64,000 nucleotides of DNA from an uncultured bacterium. Lineage in GTDB: Bacteria; Bacteroidota; Bacteroidia; Bacteroidales; UBA932. Position 1 is the first letter of the stretch. Each line of letters opens with the position of its first letter. Positions 53,901-61,907 of the stretch are shown in pieces. The notes under the pieces were generated by a model. That model saw only the letters and a program-made list of their open reading frames with translations. It was not told the origin of the DNA and searched no databases. The position numbers were made by a program, and so were the translations under genes. Where the stretch lies: contig CASGCS010000024.1 of assembly GCA_949300025.1 (NCBI GenBank), positions 1 to 64,000 of the forward strand, written 5' to 3'.

Positions 53901-55943
53901 CGTATAGGTGCCTGGTCTGAGTCAGAAAAGCTCACTGTAAAACGGTACGGCTATGCAAATGAAATGGAACAGTCATACACTCCTGAAGAGATGGCGGAAA
54001 GATATAACCGCATAGCCATAAGATGCTCCGAACTTGAAGCAGTCACGATTCCAGACATTAAGGGAATAGCTCTCTCCTCCATGAAAAAGAGCATGTCGGC
54101 GGAGGAAGACAAAAATCTGTATCTAAAAAACTTCATTTTCAACTTAGAGAAAATTGCACGCAAAGGCTGGCTTGCCGCAGAGGAGATTGACGATGCACTC
54201 AAGTTCATAACACCGTATCTTGAACTCGACACTGCGGGCGAATCTCTCCCCACGCTTTTCTTTCTGGGATGCCTCTACAATGAGAAACTGGCTTACAGCG
54301 CACTTGAAAAGGCAAAACAACTCGGAGTGACAATAAGCATTGCCGGATATGAATGGGACAGTCTGCTGTTGAAAGCCTGTTCCAGTGACAAAACAGAAAG
54401 CCTGTACGGTATCGAGATTATAAAGAAAAGGATTATAGAGGGGAATGAACCGTACAACTGGGAAGATTGCAGGAAACTGAAACTGGATAAGAGAATCAAG
54501 GCAGCATGCAGCCATGAAAAAAGCGAAGAGGTACTGTTGCTGTGGATGATTGCCAAATTGGAGAACAATACTCGGGAAGCTGTAACTCTCCAGTCTGAAA
54601 TCAGGGACTTTGCTGTAAATGAAAAAGGGACCGGAATCATTGACAGATTCATAAATCTTAATTCATATTTCTATACAGGTCGCACAATAGAATGGATTCT
54701 CTTCCAGATCAGGCTCTATATGGAGTGGAAGCCCGGCTATGCCACCATAGAAGAGTGGTGCCTGACTTCTGTTTCAATGGTTTTAAACGAAAGGTGTCCG
54801 TATCAGTTGCTTGAAAGGCTCGAACCGTTCTATTCCGAATGCATTGCGGCAGCTGAAAATCCGTCGAAGACCCTGCTGGAGATTCTCGAGGGGCTGCCAA
54901 CCCCTGAAACCGGCTCTTTTGAAATGGATTCATACAGCGCCATAGGTATTGTAAAGGCGGTAACCTCTCCGCTGAGAGAGGGTATCTTTGCCCTGGACGA
55001 GATCTGTCACGCAAGAGTTGAGAGTTGCGTTAAAGAATATCTTGGATTTGCAGCGGAGAGCCACGATTCCGGTGTTGAAATCTTAAGCAAGATATATGAT
55101 TTGTATAAATCATTGAATATAAAAACAAATAACAATATTGTTTCAGCTATGCTTATTACTAAAATACCGGTAATTGAGCAGCAAGGGTATAGCGACGGGC
55201 TGTGCGGAGAGTTTTTCGCGGCTCTTGAGAGCAGCATTGCTCAGGGATATGCGCCCGATACCAATATGCTGGGAAGTATTGTATGGGCCCGCTTCCTGCA
55301 GGGAGATTTGCAGAAAGCCGCCGAATTGCTGCCGGAATTCGAGGCCGCCGTAACGGAAGAGCGGGAATATGCACCGGTTCTGACATTCTTCCATGCAATG
55401 ATTGAATCGGGGAAGGGCAAATATCCCGAGGCTGCCGAAATGTTCGGCAAGGTTCTGAGGGCGTTTGAAACCGTAGAGGGCAATGATGAAGGGCATGAAG
55501 AGAAATACTGCGCAATCCCCTGTATATTCACGGAAATATGCGGTGACGAACTCTCTTTTGAATTCGTATTTCTCCATTCCCTGGTCTTGAGCGAGATATA
55601 TGCAGGGTTGTATAAAGAGGGACTTGAACATTGTGAAATGCTGGCAGAATATGATGAATCGGCCGTCACGCTGCTGAACTGCCTTGTTCTGCACCGTAAC
55701 GGACTGCCTGAAGAGGCCGCACATCAGCTTGAGAGAATCGAATATGAAGAAGATACATATACGGCATGTACGCTGCAACTGCTCATCACTCTGGAAAAGG
55801 CACGGGAGTGCATTGAATCAGGCAATATGGAAGAAGCGGCCGGAATTGTGAAGGATGCACGGGGGCATATCTGCAAGAGCATGCCGCCATTATGCAGACA
55901 TGAGTTGGAACAGGCATGCAAACTCTTGTCTGGTATGCAATAA
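50943..55943 (+). CDS. DUF4062 STAND NTPase with long helical-repeat tail
   Basis: A 1666-residue cytoplasmic protein with the layout of signal-transducing STAND ATPases. Residues ~8-120 are a DUF4062 domain (IRVFLSSTFSDMQETRNYL, LDLRWGI, PFFIGLVGERYGWIP), a fold related to TIR. The P-loop is GGSGCGKSA (K259) and Walker B is WIIDGLEKL (D330); helical and winged-helix-like segments follow to ~600. The remaining ~1000 residues are alpha-helical repeats of TPR style, rich in Tyr, Leu, Ala and Glu. The same order (DUF4062, NACHT, TPR) occurs in eukaryotic NPHP3-like proteins. STAND proteins with repeat sensors act in bacterial antiphage defence, so a defence role is a fair inference. No separate effector domain beyond DUF4062 is seen. 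It overlaps the NUDIX gene by 4 nt. Confidence 0.85.
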   Translation: MTDFQGTDIRVFLSSTFSDMQETRNYLTRKIFPKIEQECARRGVTFSVLDLRWGITENESKNGKVIEICIDEINRTRPFFIGLVGERYGWIPDKQEIEKNRHLEEKYPWVREYIERRCSITEIEMQYGVLDNDSIQDAYFFLKRTKPHATSENEEEEKLSGLRKTIIEKAGEGKCTAEIYSSVEELGRLLHDRLMEMIEKRFPADGKLNESDLYYLREEGNLTALRRNYIDLDNRVRNLESNILHTDILFVTGGSGCGKSALLANSFINSQESVIRTAIDDSVNSIGRLISLFLYKLDPVAGEMTKAEEEEIIEKYREHAYPEPVIWIIDGLEKLPVEDIYSIMPLLTPPENIRIVISVEEQYFKKNSITDLIHENYPVIVEPSPLNEAEKLLFVGKKLQECGKKLTGRQEMHILSSPFLSNPQFLKIFVEELIQFGIYEKLDAFIEELSGASDRKDFINRILENSEKEFNDGEIERLLSVTACSSCGIGEKEYVSEFGYTPLAWSAIYRAVEPFIYRQGRTLIMRSSEFRSYILERYLDTDSKRKNVRQLCISLLLKERAGLSKKAGLSLIEKLIYKLLGFYISTDFSQRFNNIHGELIMQYIALGKWKKANKMLYNIFSCIFAFGQRYYQIFGRGIEHGFDVRRLFSLKNLLLFNFIDKDTTIFYSRGMLAYIAGCNAGSYSSLRRHFRLMPIPRTLKRTLIDITDNAFGKKENNGITGKFEEQWIPGKYEIEPSSATAIFEQINIISDGDRLKRIQSSAQAMVSASEKDSLNWLYFTSYSALCLAISGNVEKAKELFRDVLESSTVSPLSLHYLKFAISYSERDWKSCRELTEELREWTVALPDEIRRNMSRIVLCYRIATDENDSGADVNYDRKALIAEYEKLAGGKDFYGNMNYLAQWLTARELPEPAADVYAELASNTENEGEKAGYYSLLAGSLESCNVPDYGVIAEAWEKSAQCYMAAGKEHYIDMDNAMNSAIKACNRIGAWSESEKLTVKRYGYANEMEQSYTPEEMAERYNRIAIRCSELEAVTIPDIKGIALSSMKKSMSAEEDKNLYLKNFIFNLEKIARKGWLAAEEIDDALKFITPYLELDTAGESLPTLFFLGCLYNEKLAYSALEKAKQLGVTISIAGYEWDSLLLKACSSDKTESLYGIEIIKKRIIEGNEPYNWEDCRKLKLDKRIKAACSHEKSEEVLLLWMIAKLENNTREAVTLQSEIRDFAVNEKGTGIIDRFINLNSYFYTGRTIEWILFQIRLYMEWKPGYATIEEWCLTSVSMVLNERCPYQLLERLEPFYSECIAAAENPSKTLLEILEGLPTPETGSFEMDSYSAIGIVKAVTSPLREGIFALDEICHARVESCVKEYLGFAAESHDSGVEILSKIYDLYKSLNIKTNNNIVSAMLITKIPVIEQQGYSDGLCGEFFAALESSIAQGYAPDTNMLGSIVWARFLQGDLQKAAELLPEFEAAVTEEREYAPVLTFFHAMIESGKGKYPEAAEMFGKVLRAFETVEGNDEGHEEKYCAIPCIFTEICGDELSFEFVFLHSLVLSEIYAGLYKEGLEHCEMLAEYDESAVTLLNCLVLHRNGLPEEAAHQLERIEYEEDTYTACTLQLLITLEKARECIESGNMEEAAGIVKDARGHICKSMPPLCRHELEQACKLLSGMQ

Positions 55944-55956
55944 AATCTTATATTTG
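55926..55956 (+). promoter_or_regulatory. Promoter of the membrane-protein gene at 56049
   Basis: TTG (55926-55928), 20 nt, TATATTTG (55949-55956) match the consensus. The promoter begins inside the last codons of the STAND gene and gives the next gene its own control, with a leader of about 85 nt. Confidence 0.65.
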
Positions 55957-56048
55957 TCTGAAATATGCAAGATGGAGCATGGCATATAATATATACTGCC
56001 TGCCCGTCGAGGCCCGACCGTAAATAAAATTAAATAAGGTAACAAACT

Positions 56049-56963
56049 ATGGAAAGTAAAAAGTCTTTATTTCTACAGCTGCAATGCTGTATGCTGTTGA
56101 CGGCGCTGACCGTCCTTCCGCAATTCAATTTCGGCAATCTCATGTCGTATGCGACAGGAGTAGGTATGTTCAGCATGGATTCAATTCCTGTAATAATCTG
56201 CAAGCTTATCGGTATAGTCTGCGGATGCATGGCAATCTACAAACTTTACGCCGCCAACCCCGGCAACCAGAAGCCCATGATAACCTATATCCTCTCCGGA
56301 GTGGGATTCCTGCTGGTATTCCTCTCGATATTCGGAATATCGGTTGTAGATTATCTCGGATTGCTGGCTCTGATTGCAGCGCTTATCATGAGCGGTTTTG
56401 GCCTTGAAATCTCATGGAAATCCACAGGTGTGACATGGGCATACGTAATCATGCTTGCCATTATCCTCTATCTGTATACATTTATTGAAGATACTGTCCT
56501 TACACAGACAGTAGGGCTTGCCGGGCCGATTCTGATTCTTGTAGGTCTGGGAATGTTGAAATCCGCCGTTAACGATGCCGCCGGAAGTTCCGGAATCGGG
56601 AAACTGAAAGTTGCTGCAATTCTGGCAATCTGCGGTGTGGCATTAGGCTGGATTCCTGCAATAGGATGGATTTTCGCATTGATTCTCAATATTGTAGCTT
56701 TCGTATTCGGATTGCTCGGATACGGTTCTCTCAAGAGTGCCGACTCTATCGGACAATCAGGTAAGGAAGGTGCTGCAAACCTCTTCATAAGCATGATAAT
56801 AATGCTGGCAGTTGCGGTTATAGACATTATCCCCGTAGTAGGAGGAACTCTTGCCGCACTTGGCGCCATTGCTGCAATATTCCTTTCATATATGGGTTGG
56901 AAGAAGATTATTTCCGGCCTTGAGGCTCCCGCTCCCGCAGCCGACCCCATCAAGGAGGCATAA
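56049..56963 (+). CDS. Multi-span membrane protein of unknown function
   Basis: A 304-residue inner-membrane protein with about eight hydrophobic helices. A Gly/Ala/Ile-rich repetition is visible: segments ending LVGLGMLKSAVNDAAGSSGIGKLKVAAI and LLGYGSLKSADSIGQSGKEGAANLF are alike, so the second half may contain a duplicated unit. The C-terminus is Ala/Pro-rich. I do not recognise a family. It has its own promoter and lies 105 nt after the STAND gene, so a direct link with that gene is not shown; a membrane effector or partner is possible but unproven. A strong terminator follows. Confidence 0.7.
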   Translation: MESKKSLFLQLQCCMLLTALTVLPQFNFGNLMSYATGVGMFSMDSIPVIICKLIGIVCGCMAIYKLYAANPGNQKPMITYILSGVGFLLVFLSIFGISVVDYLGLLALIAALIMSGFGLEISWKSTGVTWAYVIMLAIILYLYTFIEDTVLTQTVGLAGPILILVGLGMLKSAVNDAAGSSGIGKLKVAAILAICGVALGWIPAIGWIFALILNIVAFVFGLLGYGSLKSADSIGQSGKEGAANLFISMIIMLAVAVIDIIPVVGGTLAALGAIAAIFLSYMGWKKIISGLEAPAPAADPIKEA

Positions 56964-56998
56964 TGCAAGCAGCAGACGAGAGAGAAAACATATAGAAA

Positions 56999-57034
56999 AA
57001 AGACTTGCCCGTTCTACAAGACAGGCAAGTCTTT
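56999..57034. terminator. Strong bidirectional terminator
   Basis: AAAGACTTGCC (56999-57009) pairs with GGCAAGTCTTT (57024-57034) around a 14-nt loop, with T-rich sequence after it on the plus strand and A-rich sequence before it that becomes a U-tract on the minus strand. It separates the convergent membrane-protein gene and aspA. Confidence 0.85.
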
Positions 57035-57053
57035 CTCTTTTATTTCCCCGAAT

Positions 57054-58481
57054 CTATTTACGGGCCTTTATGTCCAATTTGACAGGATGTATCATATTCC
57101 CCGGATCGAGAATCGTATCAAGATCTTCCTGAGTGAGAATGCCCTCTTCAAGTACAAGATCATATACGCTTCTGCCTGTCTCAAGGGCCTTTTTGGCAAT
57201 ATTTGTAGAGTGGTCGTAGCCTATGTAGGGATTCAACGCGGTAACAATGCCTATGCTGTTGCGGACTTCCCTGCGGCAATGTTCAGGATTTGCCGTAATG
57301 CCTTCCACGCAGAGTGTCCGGAGCGTGTCAAATGCATTTGCCAACAGGTCTACCGATTCAAAGCAGCACTGCGCCATGACCGGCTCCATTGCATTAAGTT
57401 CCATCTGCGAGGCCTCCCCCGCCATTGTAACACACAATTCATTGCCGATTACCTTATATGCAACCTGGCTTACAACTTCCGGTATAACGGGATTTACCTT
57501 GCCTGGCATAATGGATGAACCGGGCTGGCGGGCAGGCAGGTTTATCTCGCCCAGACCACAGCGCGGGCCGCTGGCCAGAAGACGGAGGTCGTTGCTTATC
57601 TTGCTTATTTTTACAGCCACACGTTTGAGTGCAGACATGTAACCTAGCATACATGAAGTGTCTGAGGTAGCTCCTACAAGGTCTTTGGCCAATTTCACCT
57701 TCCAGCCGGTAAAACGGCAAAGTGCATCTATAGCCTTCTCTGCATAACCTGGTTCAGAACAGATTCCCGTACCTATTGCCGTTGCACCGAGATTTACAGT
57801 AAGGAAATCTTCCGCAGCCTCATCCAGATGCAACAGTTCATCTTCAAGGATGCTGGCGAAACCGTAGAAGGTCTGTCCGAGTGTCATCGGTACGGCATCC
57901 TCAAGTTGGGTACGCCCCATCTTAACGATATTTGCAAAATCATCGCCGCGTTTGCGGAACTCTGCTGCAAGTTCTTTCAAATGGGGTACAAGGGCCAGAT
58001 GGCTGGCATACATTCCAAGATGAATTGCTGTAGGATAGGCATCGTTGGTAGATTGTGAACGGTTTACATGGTCGTGCGGAGAGCAGAACTCATATTCGCC
58101 AGGCTTATGCCCCATATGCATCAGTGCAATGTTTGCTATCACCTCATTTGCATTCATGTTCGTGCTTGTACCGGCACCGCCCTGTATCATGTCTACAGGA
58201 AAAGCCTCATGGTATTTGCCGTTTAGAATATCCTTGCATGCAGCTGTTATGGCCTTATGCTGCTCATCCGTAAGCAGTCCCAACTGATGATTTGCGTCGG
58301 CCGCCGCCATTTTAGTATATGCCAGACCATTGATGAAAGCAGGGTAATACTCCAACTTGAAACGGCTGATTGAAAAGTTATCAATGCAGCGCTGCGTCTG
58401 GATTCCGTAAAGCGAATCGGCAGGCAGTTCCATTTTCCCGAGCAGATCATGCTCGCTGCGCATTTTTGTTTCTTGTTCCAT
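57054..58481 (-). CDS. aspA: Aspartate ammonia-lyase
   Basis: A 475-residue fumarase/aspartase superfamily enzyme that converts aspartate to fumarate and ammonia. The family signature GSSIMPGKVNPV holds the catalytic loop; GAGTSTNMNANEVIAN and the SQSTNDAYPTAIHL block are the other conserved regions. EHDLLGKMELPADSLYGIQT at the start is the pattern of AspA rather than FumC. In gut Bacteroidales it feeds fumarate respiration. It is a single gene, with a -7 box at 58517-58524 and a terminator at 56999-57034. Confidence 0.94.
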   Translation of the reverse strand: MEQETKMRSEHDLLGKMELPADSLYGIQTQRCIDNFSISRFKLEYYPAFINGLAYTKMAAADANHQLGLLTDEQHKAITAACKDILNGKYHEAFPVDMIQGGAGTSTNMNANEVIANIALMHMGHKPGEYEFCSPHDHVNRSQSTNDAYPTAIHLGMYASHLALVPHLKELAAEFRKRGDDFANIVKMGRTQLEDAVPMTLGQTFYGFASILEDELLHLDEAAEDFLTVNLGATAIGTGICSEPGYAEKAIDALCRFTGWKVKLAKDLVGATSDTSCMLGYMSALKRVAVKISKISNDLRLLASGPRCGLGEINLPARQPGSSIMPGKVNPVIPEVVSQVAYKVIGNELCVTMAGEASQMELNAMEPVMAQCCFESVDLLANAFDTLRTLCVEGITANPEHCRREVRNSIGIVTALNPYIGYDHSTNIAKKALETGRSVYDLVLEEGILTQEDLDTILDPGNMIHPVKLDIKARK

Positions 58482-58810
58482 ATCGATTAAATTGTTGTTT
58501 GTTTTGCATTTGAAGACAAATATAAACTAAAATTGTTCATCTTGTCCTTTAATTTTCTGGCATTTGAAATTCCGCCCCTCCCCTGCCACTTGATTGGCTT
58601 ACACAAGAGCGGGGTAACTACCGGGCATTGATTCTCATTGAAAAAATGAAGCCCTGCTTCATACGATATATTGTTTATAAAACAGGGCGACTTTTTCGTT
58701 ATCTACAACAGTAGAAACTATATCATTTCTATATAGCCGTAAATGAAGAGTCGATATTACCACCTTCAGGCAACTTCACTTTTAAATCCATGCACAACAG
58801 GATGGAATAA
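58482..58810. other. Intergenic region holding the aspA -7 box and a small terminator
   Basis: This 330-nt gap has no credible gene. On the minus strand TATATTTG (58517-58524) is the -7 box of aspA. A short perfect hairpin GAAGC-CCT-GCTTC (58648-58660) is followed on the minus strand by ATTTTTTC, which suits termination of the lipoprotein gene that ends at 58811. The rest is unexplained. Confidence 0.5.
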
Positions 58811-60013
58811 TCATTCTACAGGCACAGATGAGGCCTCAAAGGTCACTTTAAAGGGAATGGATTGGAGTACGTTGCAATCGGCCCCTATGAGCTGTAGTTC
58901 GAGTGCGACCGAATTGCCGTCGCCGCCTGCCGCTACCTCATCGAGCAGTTCGTCAGAAAGCAAATCGGAGTATTTTATCTTGCCACCGTTAAGGCGCATA
59001 TAGCGTCCATTACGCGACTCATCTATTGCAAGCAGGGCAACAGGTGTATACTGATAGCCGCCATACTCCATATTTGCGTGAAAAGAGAGCCAGCCTATAT
59101 CATAATGCAAATCGTCGCCGGAAGCGGTAAAAAGTCTGCCGTCACCGGCAAGAATAACTTCAGGAAAATCTATGTAATAAGCATCGTTTTCCTCGGGAGT
59201 AAAATCTACGGAGGTAGAGAAAATATCAATTCCGCAATGCATTACATAATCGGAGCCTTCCAGCGGCACACCGTTCGTGAGAATCTTTACATTTACATGA
59301 TTCCCCTCCGAAGTGATTTCGCAACTGCCGTCACGTAAGGCCTTAAAAGTACATGGCCCGTTGCTGTAAAGCACATCGAAACTGAACTCGTCTCCGGGAA
59401 CTATCACCACTTCATCCTTTACCGAAAGTTCTATGCTGCGAAGATCAGACAGATTTACTTTAGCATCATCGTCTATACTTTGCAATTCACTGTCGCTCAT
59501 TTTATTATACACAACATATCCATAAATACGGGGGCCTCCGTCTACAACATCCAGCAGGACAAGCGCCTCCATAACATCGTCATTTACAGATATAATCTGC
59601 ATCAGCCTGTCTCCGCCCGTTATGACTCCGTTCAGAACGGCATTTTCACCATCTGCGACCTTATAAATATAATCGTGAAGCAAATAGCACATTTCCTGAT
59701 AATCCTTGAGCCAGACATACTCTTTCAATGAATTCGCGCTTTCAAAATAGAATTGCGACGGCACTGTCTCAGGCCGGGTCTCAAAAAAATCCTTGTCGCT
59801 GCAACTGCCATCGTAATTCACTTCTGATATGCTGGCCACACTCCAGCCGTACCCCGCTACATATCTGTCAAAATCCTCTTCCGATATGGCTTTCAACCCT
59901 TGGGCCTGGCATATACCGTCTGCATCGAATACAAAATCGGGAAGATGCTCCTTGTTACACGTGGTAATCAAGGCCGTCAGAAGAGGTATTATGAACATAT
60001 ATTTAATTTTCAT
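58811..60013 (-). CDS. Lipoprotein of unknown function
   Basis: A 400-residue exported lipoprotein. The signal peptide ends at TTCNK with C19 as the lipid anchor. The mature part is acidic and beta-rich, with paired segments such as YGWSVASISEVNYDGSCSDKDFF near residue 55-77 and a DEFSFDVLYSN Ig-like strand pattern near 220. No known domain is certain. A -7 box (TATATTTG, minus strand, 60034-60041) lies just upstream. It stands alone between terminators, so it is a single-gene unit on the cell surface or periplasmic face. Confidence 0.7.
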   Translation of the reverse strand: MKIKYMFIIPLLTALITTCNKEHLPDFVFDADGICQAQGLKAISEEDFDRYVAGYGWSVASISEVNYDGSCSDKDFFETRPETVPSQFYFESANSLKEYVWLKDYQEMCYLLHDYIYKVADGENAVLNGVITGGDRLMQIISVNDDVMEALVLLDVVDGGPRIYGYVVYNKMSDSELQSIDDDAKVNLSDLRSIELSVKDEVVIVPGDEFSFDVLYSNGPCTFKALRDGSCEITSEGNHVNVKILTNGVPLEGSDYVMHCGIDIFSTSVDFTPEENDAYYIDFPEVILAGDGRLFTASGDDLHYDIGWLSFHANMEYGGYQYTPVALLAIDESRNGRYMRLNGGKIKYSDLLSDELLDEVAAGGDGNSVALELQLIGADCNVLQSIPFKVTFEASSVPVE

Positions 60014-60033
60014 AACATACTATTTACAAATAC

Positions 60034-60041
60034 CAAATATA
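60034..60041 (-). promoter_or_regulatory. Probable -7 box of the 400-residue lipoprotein gene
   Basis: TATATTTG on the minus strand lies 20 nt upstream of the ATG. A TTG at the proper -33 distance is absent. Confidence 0.45.
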
Positions 60042-60089
60042 GAAATAATCCGACAGATTTATCAGGACCTTGCAGAAAATGATAGAAAA

Positions 60090-60112
60090 AGTCCGGCTCT
60101 GCAGGCCGGACT
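60090..60112 (-). terminator. Terminator of the macro/HAD/isochorismatase operon
   Basis: AGTCCGGC (60090-60097) pairs with GCCGGACT (60105-60112) around a 7-nt loop. On the minus strand the stem is followed by TTTTT, a standard intrinsic terminator 31 nt after the isochorismatase-family stop codon. Confidence 0.85.
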
Positions 60113-60142
60113 CACATGGTACCCGAGTTTGACATTTACAGA

Positions 60143-60694
60143 TTAAAATGCCGCAATCAGTTCTTCGTTGCTGTAGGCATCGGCACCGTAGCAGGTTTTA
60201 AGGTAGGCAAGACCCGCCTTATAATCCTCTTCTGTAAAGGAGTCTGTAGCCTCTTTTGCAACAACCACATCGTAGCCGAGGCAATAGGCATCGGCCGAGG
60301 TATGGCGTACGCACATGTGGGCATGCAGGCCTGTCATAACGACTGTCTTTACACCCAGTTCCCTTAAGAGAATATCCAGATCTGTCTGGAAGAAGCCGCT
60401 GTAACGGCGTTTTGGAACAACGTAATCCTTTTCGCAGACTTTCAGTTCCGGAATAACCTCCGCACCTTTTGTGCCGGCAATCGCATGGTCTCCCCATAAT
60501 GCGAGTTCTCTGTCGATACCCTTGATATGGGCATCATTGCAGAATATGACCGGAACACCGGCCGCGCGTGCAGCGTCAAGAAGTTTTGCTGTTGCGGGGA
60601 CAATCGCTTTTGCCCTCTCGCATGTAAGGGCGCCTGTAACGAAATCGTTGAGCATGTCTACAACCAGAATCGCTGGTTTTACCAATTTTTCCAT
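60143..60694 (-). CDS. Isochorismatase-family cysteine hydrolase (nicotinamidase-like)
   Basis: A 183-residue cysteine hydrolase. Catalytic Asp is in VVDMLNDF, the lysine in PKRRYSGFF, and the cysteine in HAHMCVRHTSADA; the cis-peptide segment just before the cysteine reads VVMTGLH. The pattern fits nicotinamidase and related amidases (VKTVVMTGLH rather than the isochorismatase ERYIVSG). It would release nicotinic acid from nicotinamide or act on a related amide. It is the last gene after macro-domain, flavin-binding and HAD genes, and ends at an intrinsic terminator. The proximity of a macro-domain gene suggests NAD or ADP-ribose turnover. Confidence 0.85.
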   Translation of the reverse strand: MEKLVKPAILVVDMLNDFVTGALTCERAKAIVPATAKLLDAARAAGVPVIFCNDAHIKGIDRELALWGDHAIAGTKGAEVIPELKVCEKDYVVPKRRYSGFFQTDLDILLRELGVKTVVMTGLHAHMCVRHTSADAYCLGYDVVVAKEATDSFTEEDYKAGLAYLKTCYGADAYSNEELIAAF

Positions 60695-60743
60695 GATAGT
60701 GAGTTTTAAATTGTTTGTTATTGTTTATGTTGAAAATTATGAT

Positions 60744-61385
60744 TCATATCTTGAATGCATCGCGGAGCATCTCTATGGAGATGGCTTTGAAATCATCTGT
60801 TACAAGCCCGGCATACGGAGCAATGACATTCTCCGGGTTTGTCGTTGCAAGGCCGATGACATTTCCTCCGGAGTCTTTGGCCGCCTGCAGGCCGCTTATG
60901 GAGTCTTCGAATATGAATGTGCGTCCGGCAGATACGCCGAACTCCTCCATTCCTTTCAGATAGCAGTCCGGGGCAGGTTTGGAACGGGCGAAATCTTCAC
61001 CTGTGAATATTCTGTCGAACAGTTTCAATATTTCCGGACGGGCGCGGTAGACATTCTCCATTTTTGCCCTGTTCGAACTTGTCACAATCGCACGCGGCAT
61101 TCCGGAAGCGGCTACAGTCTCTATAAATCCCTTTGCACCCGGGATATATTCATAAGACATATTCCTTTCAAGGCTGTTGATTCCTTCCACCAGTTCATTC
61201 TGAAGGTGTTTGTCACCCGCAAAATGGCGGGAGAAGATTTCCGGCAATGTCTGCCCCTTTATCTTCATGGCAAAATCGCTGTCGCCCTTATATTTCTCCC
61301 CCACTCTGTTCCAGAAAAGAGAATACTGGCCCTCGGTATCGAACACCACTCCATCTAGGTCGAATAAAAAAAGAAGTCTCTCCAT
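60744..61385 (-). CDS. HAD-superfamily phosphatase/phosphomutase (beta-phosphoglucomutase-like)
   Basis: A 213-residue HAD hydrolase. Motif I is FLFDLDGVVFDTE, motif II is VTSSN, and motif III/IV is in KPAPDCYLKG and FEDSISGLQAA. The four-helix cap between I and II matches the beta-phosphoglucomutase-like subgroup, which acts on sugar phosphates or as a phosphatase. The frame starts at a GTG at 61391; the ATG at 61383-61385, 2 nt after the previous stop, is preferred. It is followed after 49 nt by the isochorismatase-family gene. Confidence 0.9.
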   Translation of the reverse strand: MERLLFLFDLDGVVFDTEGQYSLFWNRVGEKYKGDSDFAMKIKGQTLPEIFSRHFAGDKHLQNELVEGINSLERNMSYEYIPGAKGFIETVAASGMPRAIVTSSNRAKMENVYRARPEILKLFDRIFTGEDFARSKPAPDCYLKGMEEFGVSAGRTFIFEDSISGLQAAKDSGGNVIGLATTNPENVIAPYAGLVTDDFKAISIEMLRDAFKI

Positions 61386-61387
61386 AA

Positions 61388-61903
61388 TCACTCCATTCTG
61401 CCGAATTTCATTTCATCGCCGTTTTTGTCGTACTGCTTGCGCTTGCCGGCAGGCGGTGCGGAAAGGGTTATACGCACGACAGCCGTACGGCTCAGGCTGC
61501 GGCGTACAGCATCATCGAAAGCATCCATGTGGCCTGGCAGGAAACGCTCGCTTATGGCTCTCAACCCTTCTATTTTCTCCGAATCATCTGTCACAAGTTC
61601 TGCAATGCCGAAAGCGATTGCAGAGTTGTATTGCAATGTAAAGGAGCCGTCCTTTGGCCCTACCGTAGGCATGCAGCGCGAAACGGCGGAGAGGCAGACC
61701 TGCGGGTTTGCGGCAATGGCATCCAGTTTCTCCCCCTCCGTTGCACAGTGGAAATACCAGGTATTGTCATCCGTACAGGCAAGAGAAAGGGGAACTCCAT
61801 AAGCTTTTCCCTCCTTATTTATGAAACTTACCGTAATATACGGCGCCTTGCGCATCACATCCAGAGCCCAGGCGCTGTCCATCTCCCTGCTTTTCTTTCT
61901 CAT
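61388..61903 (-). CDS. Pyridoxamine 5'-phosphate oxidase-like flavin-binding protein
   Basis: A 171-residue split-barrel protein of the PNPOx-like/NimA type. APYITVSFINKEGKAYGVPLS is the opening barrel, WYFHCATEGEKLDAIAANPQVCLS is the FMN-facing part with the family His, and YNSAIAFGIAELV the third strand. Such proteins bind FMN or haem; NimA members reduce nitro groups. It starts 4 nt after the macro-domain gene and is followed by HAD after 2 nt. An alternative start is the methionine at residue 8. A specific reaction cannot be given. Confidence 0.85.
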   Translation of the reverse strand: MRKKSREMDSAWALDVMRKAPYITVSFINKEGKAYGVPLSLACTDDNTWYFHCATEGEKLDAIAANPQVCLSAVSRCMPTVGPKDGSFTLQYNSAIAFGIAELVTDDSEKIEGLRAISERFLPGHMDAFDDAVRRSLSRTAVVRITLSAPPAGKRKQYDKNGDEMKFGRME

Positions 61904-61907
61904 ATTC

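Noticed and set aside
50943..55943. Antisense frames over the STAND gene as separate genes
   Set aside because: They are all overlapped by one continuous 1666-codon frame with clear domains.
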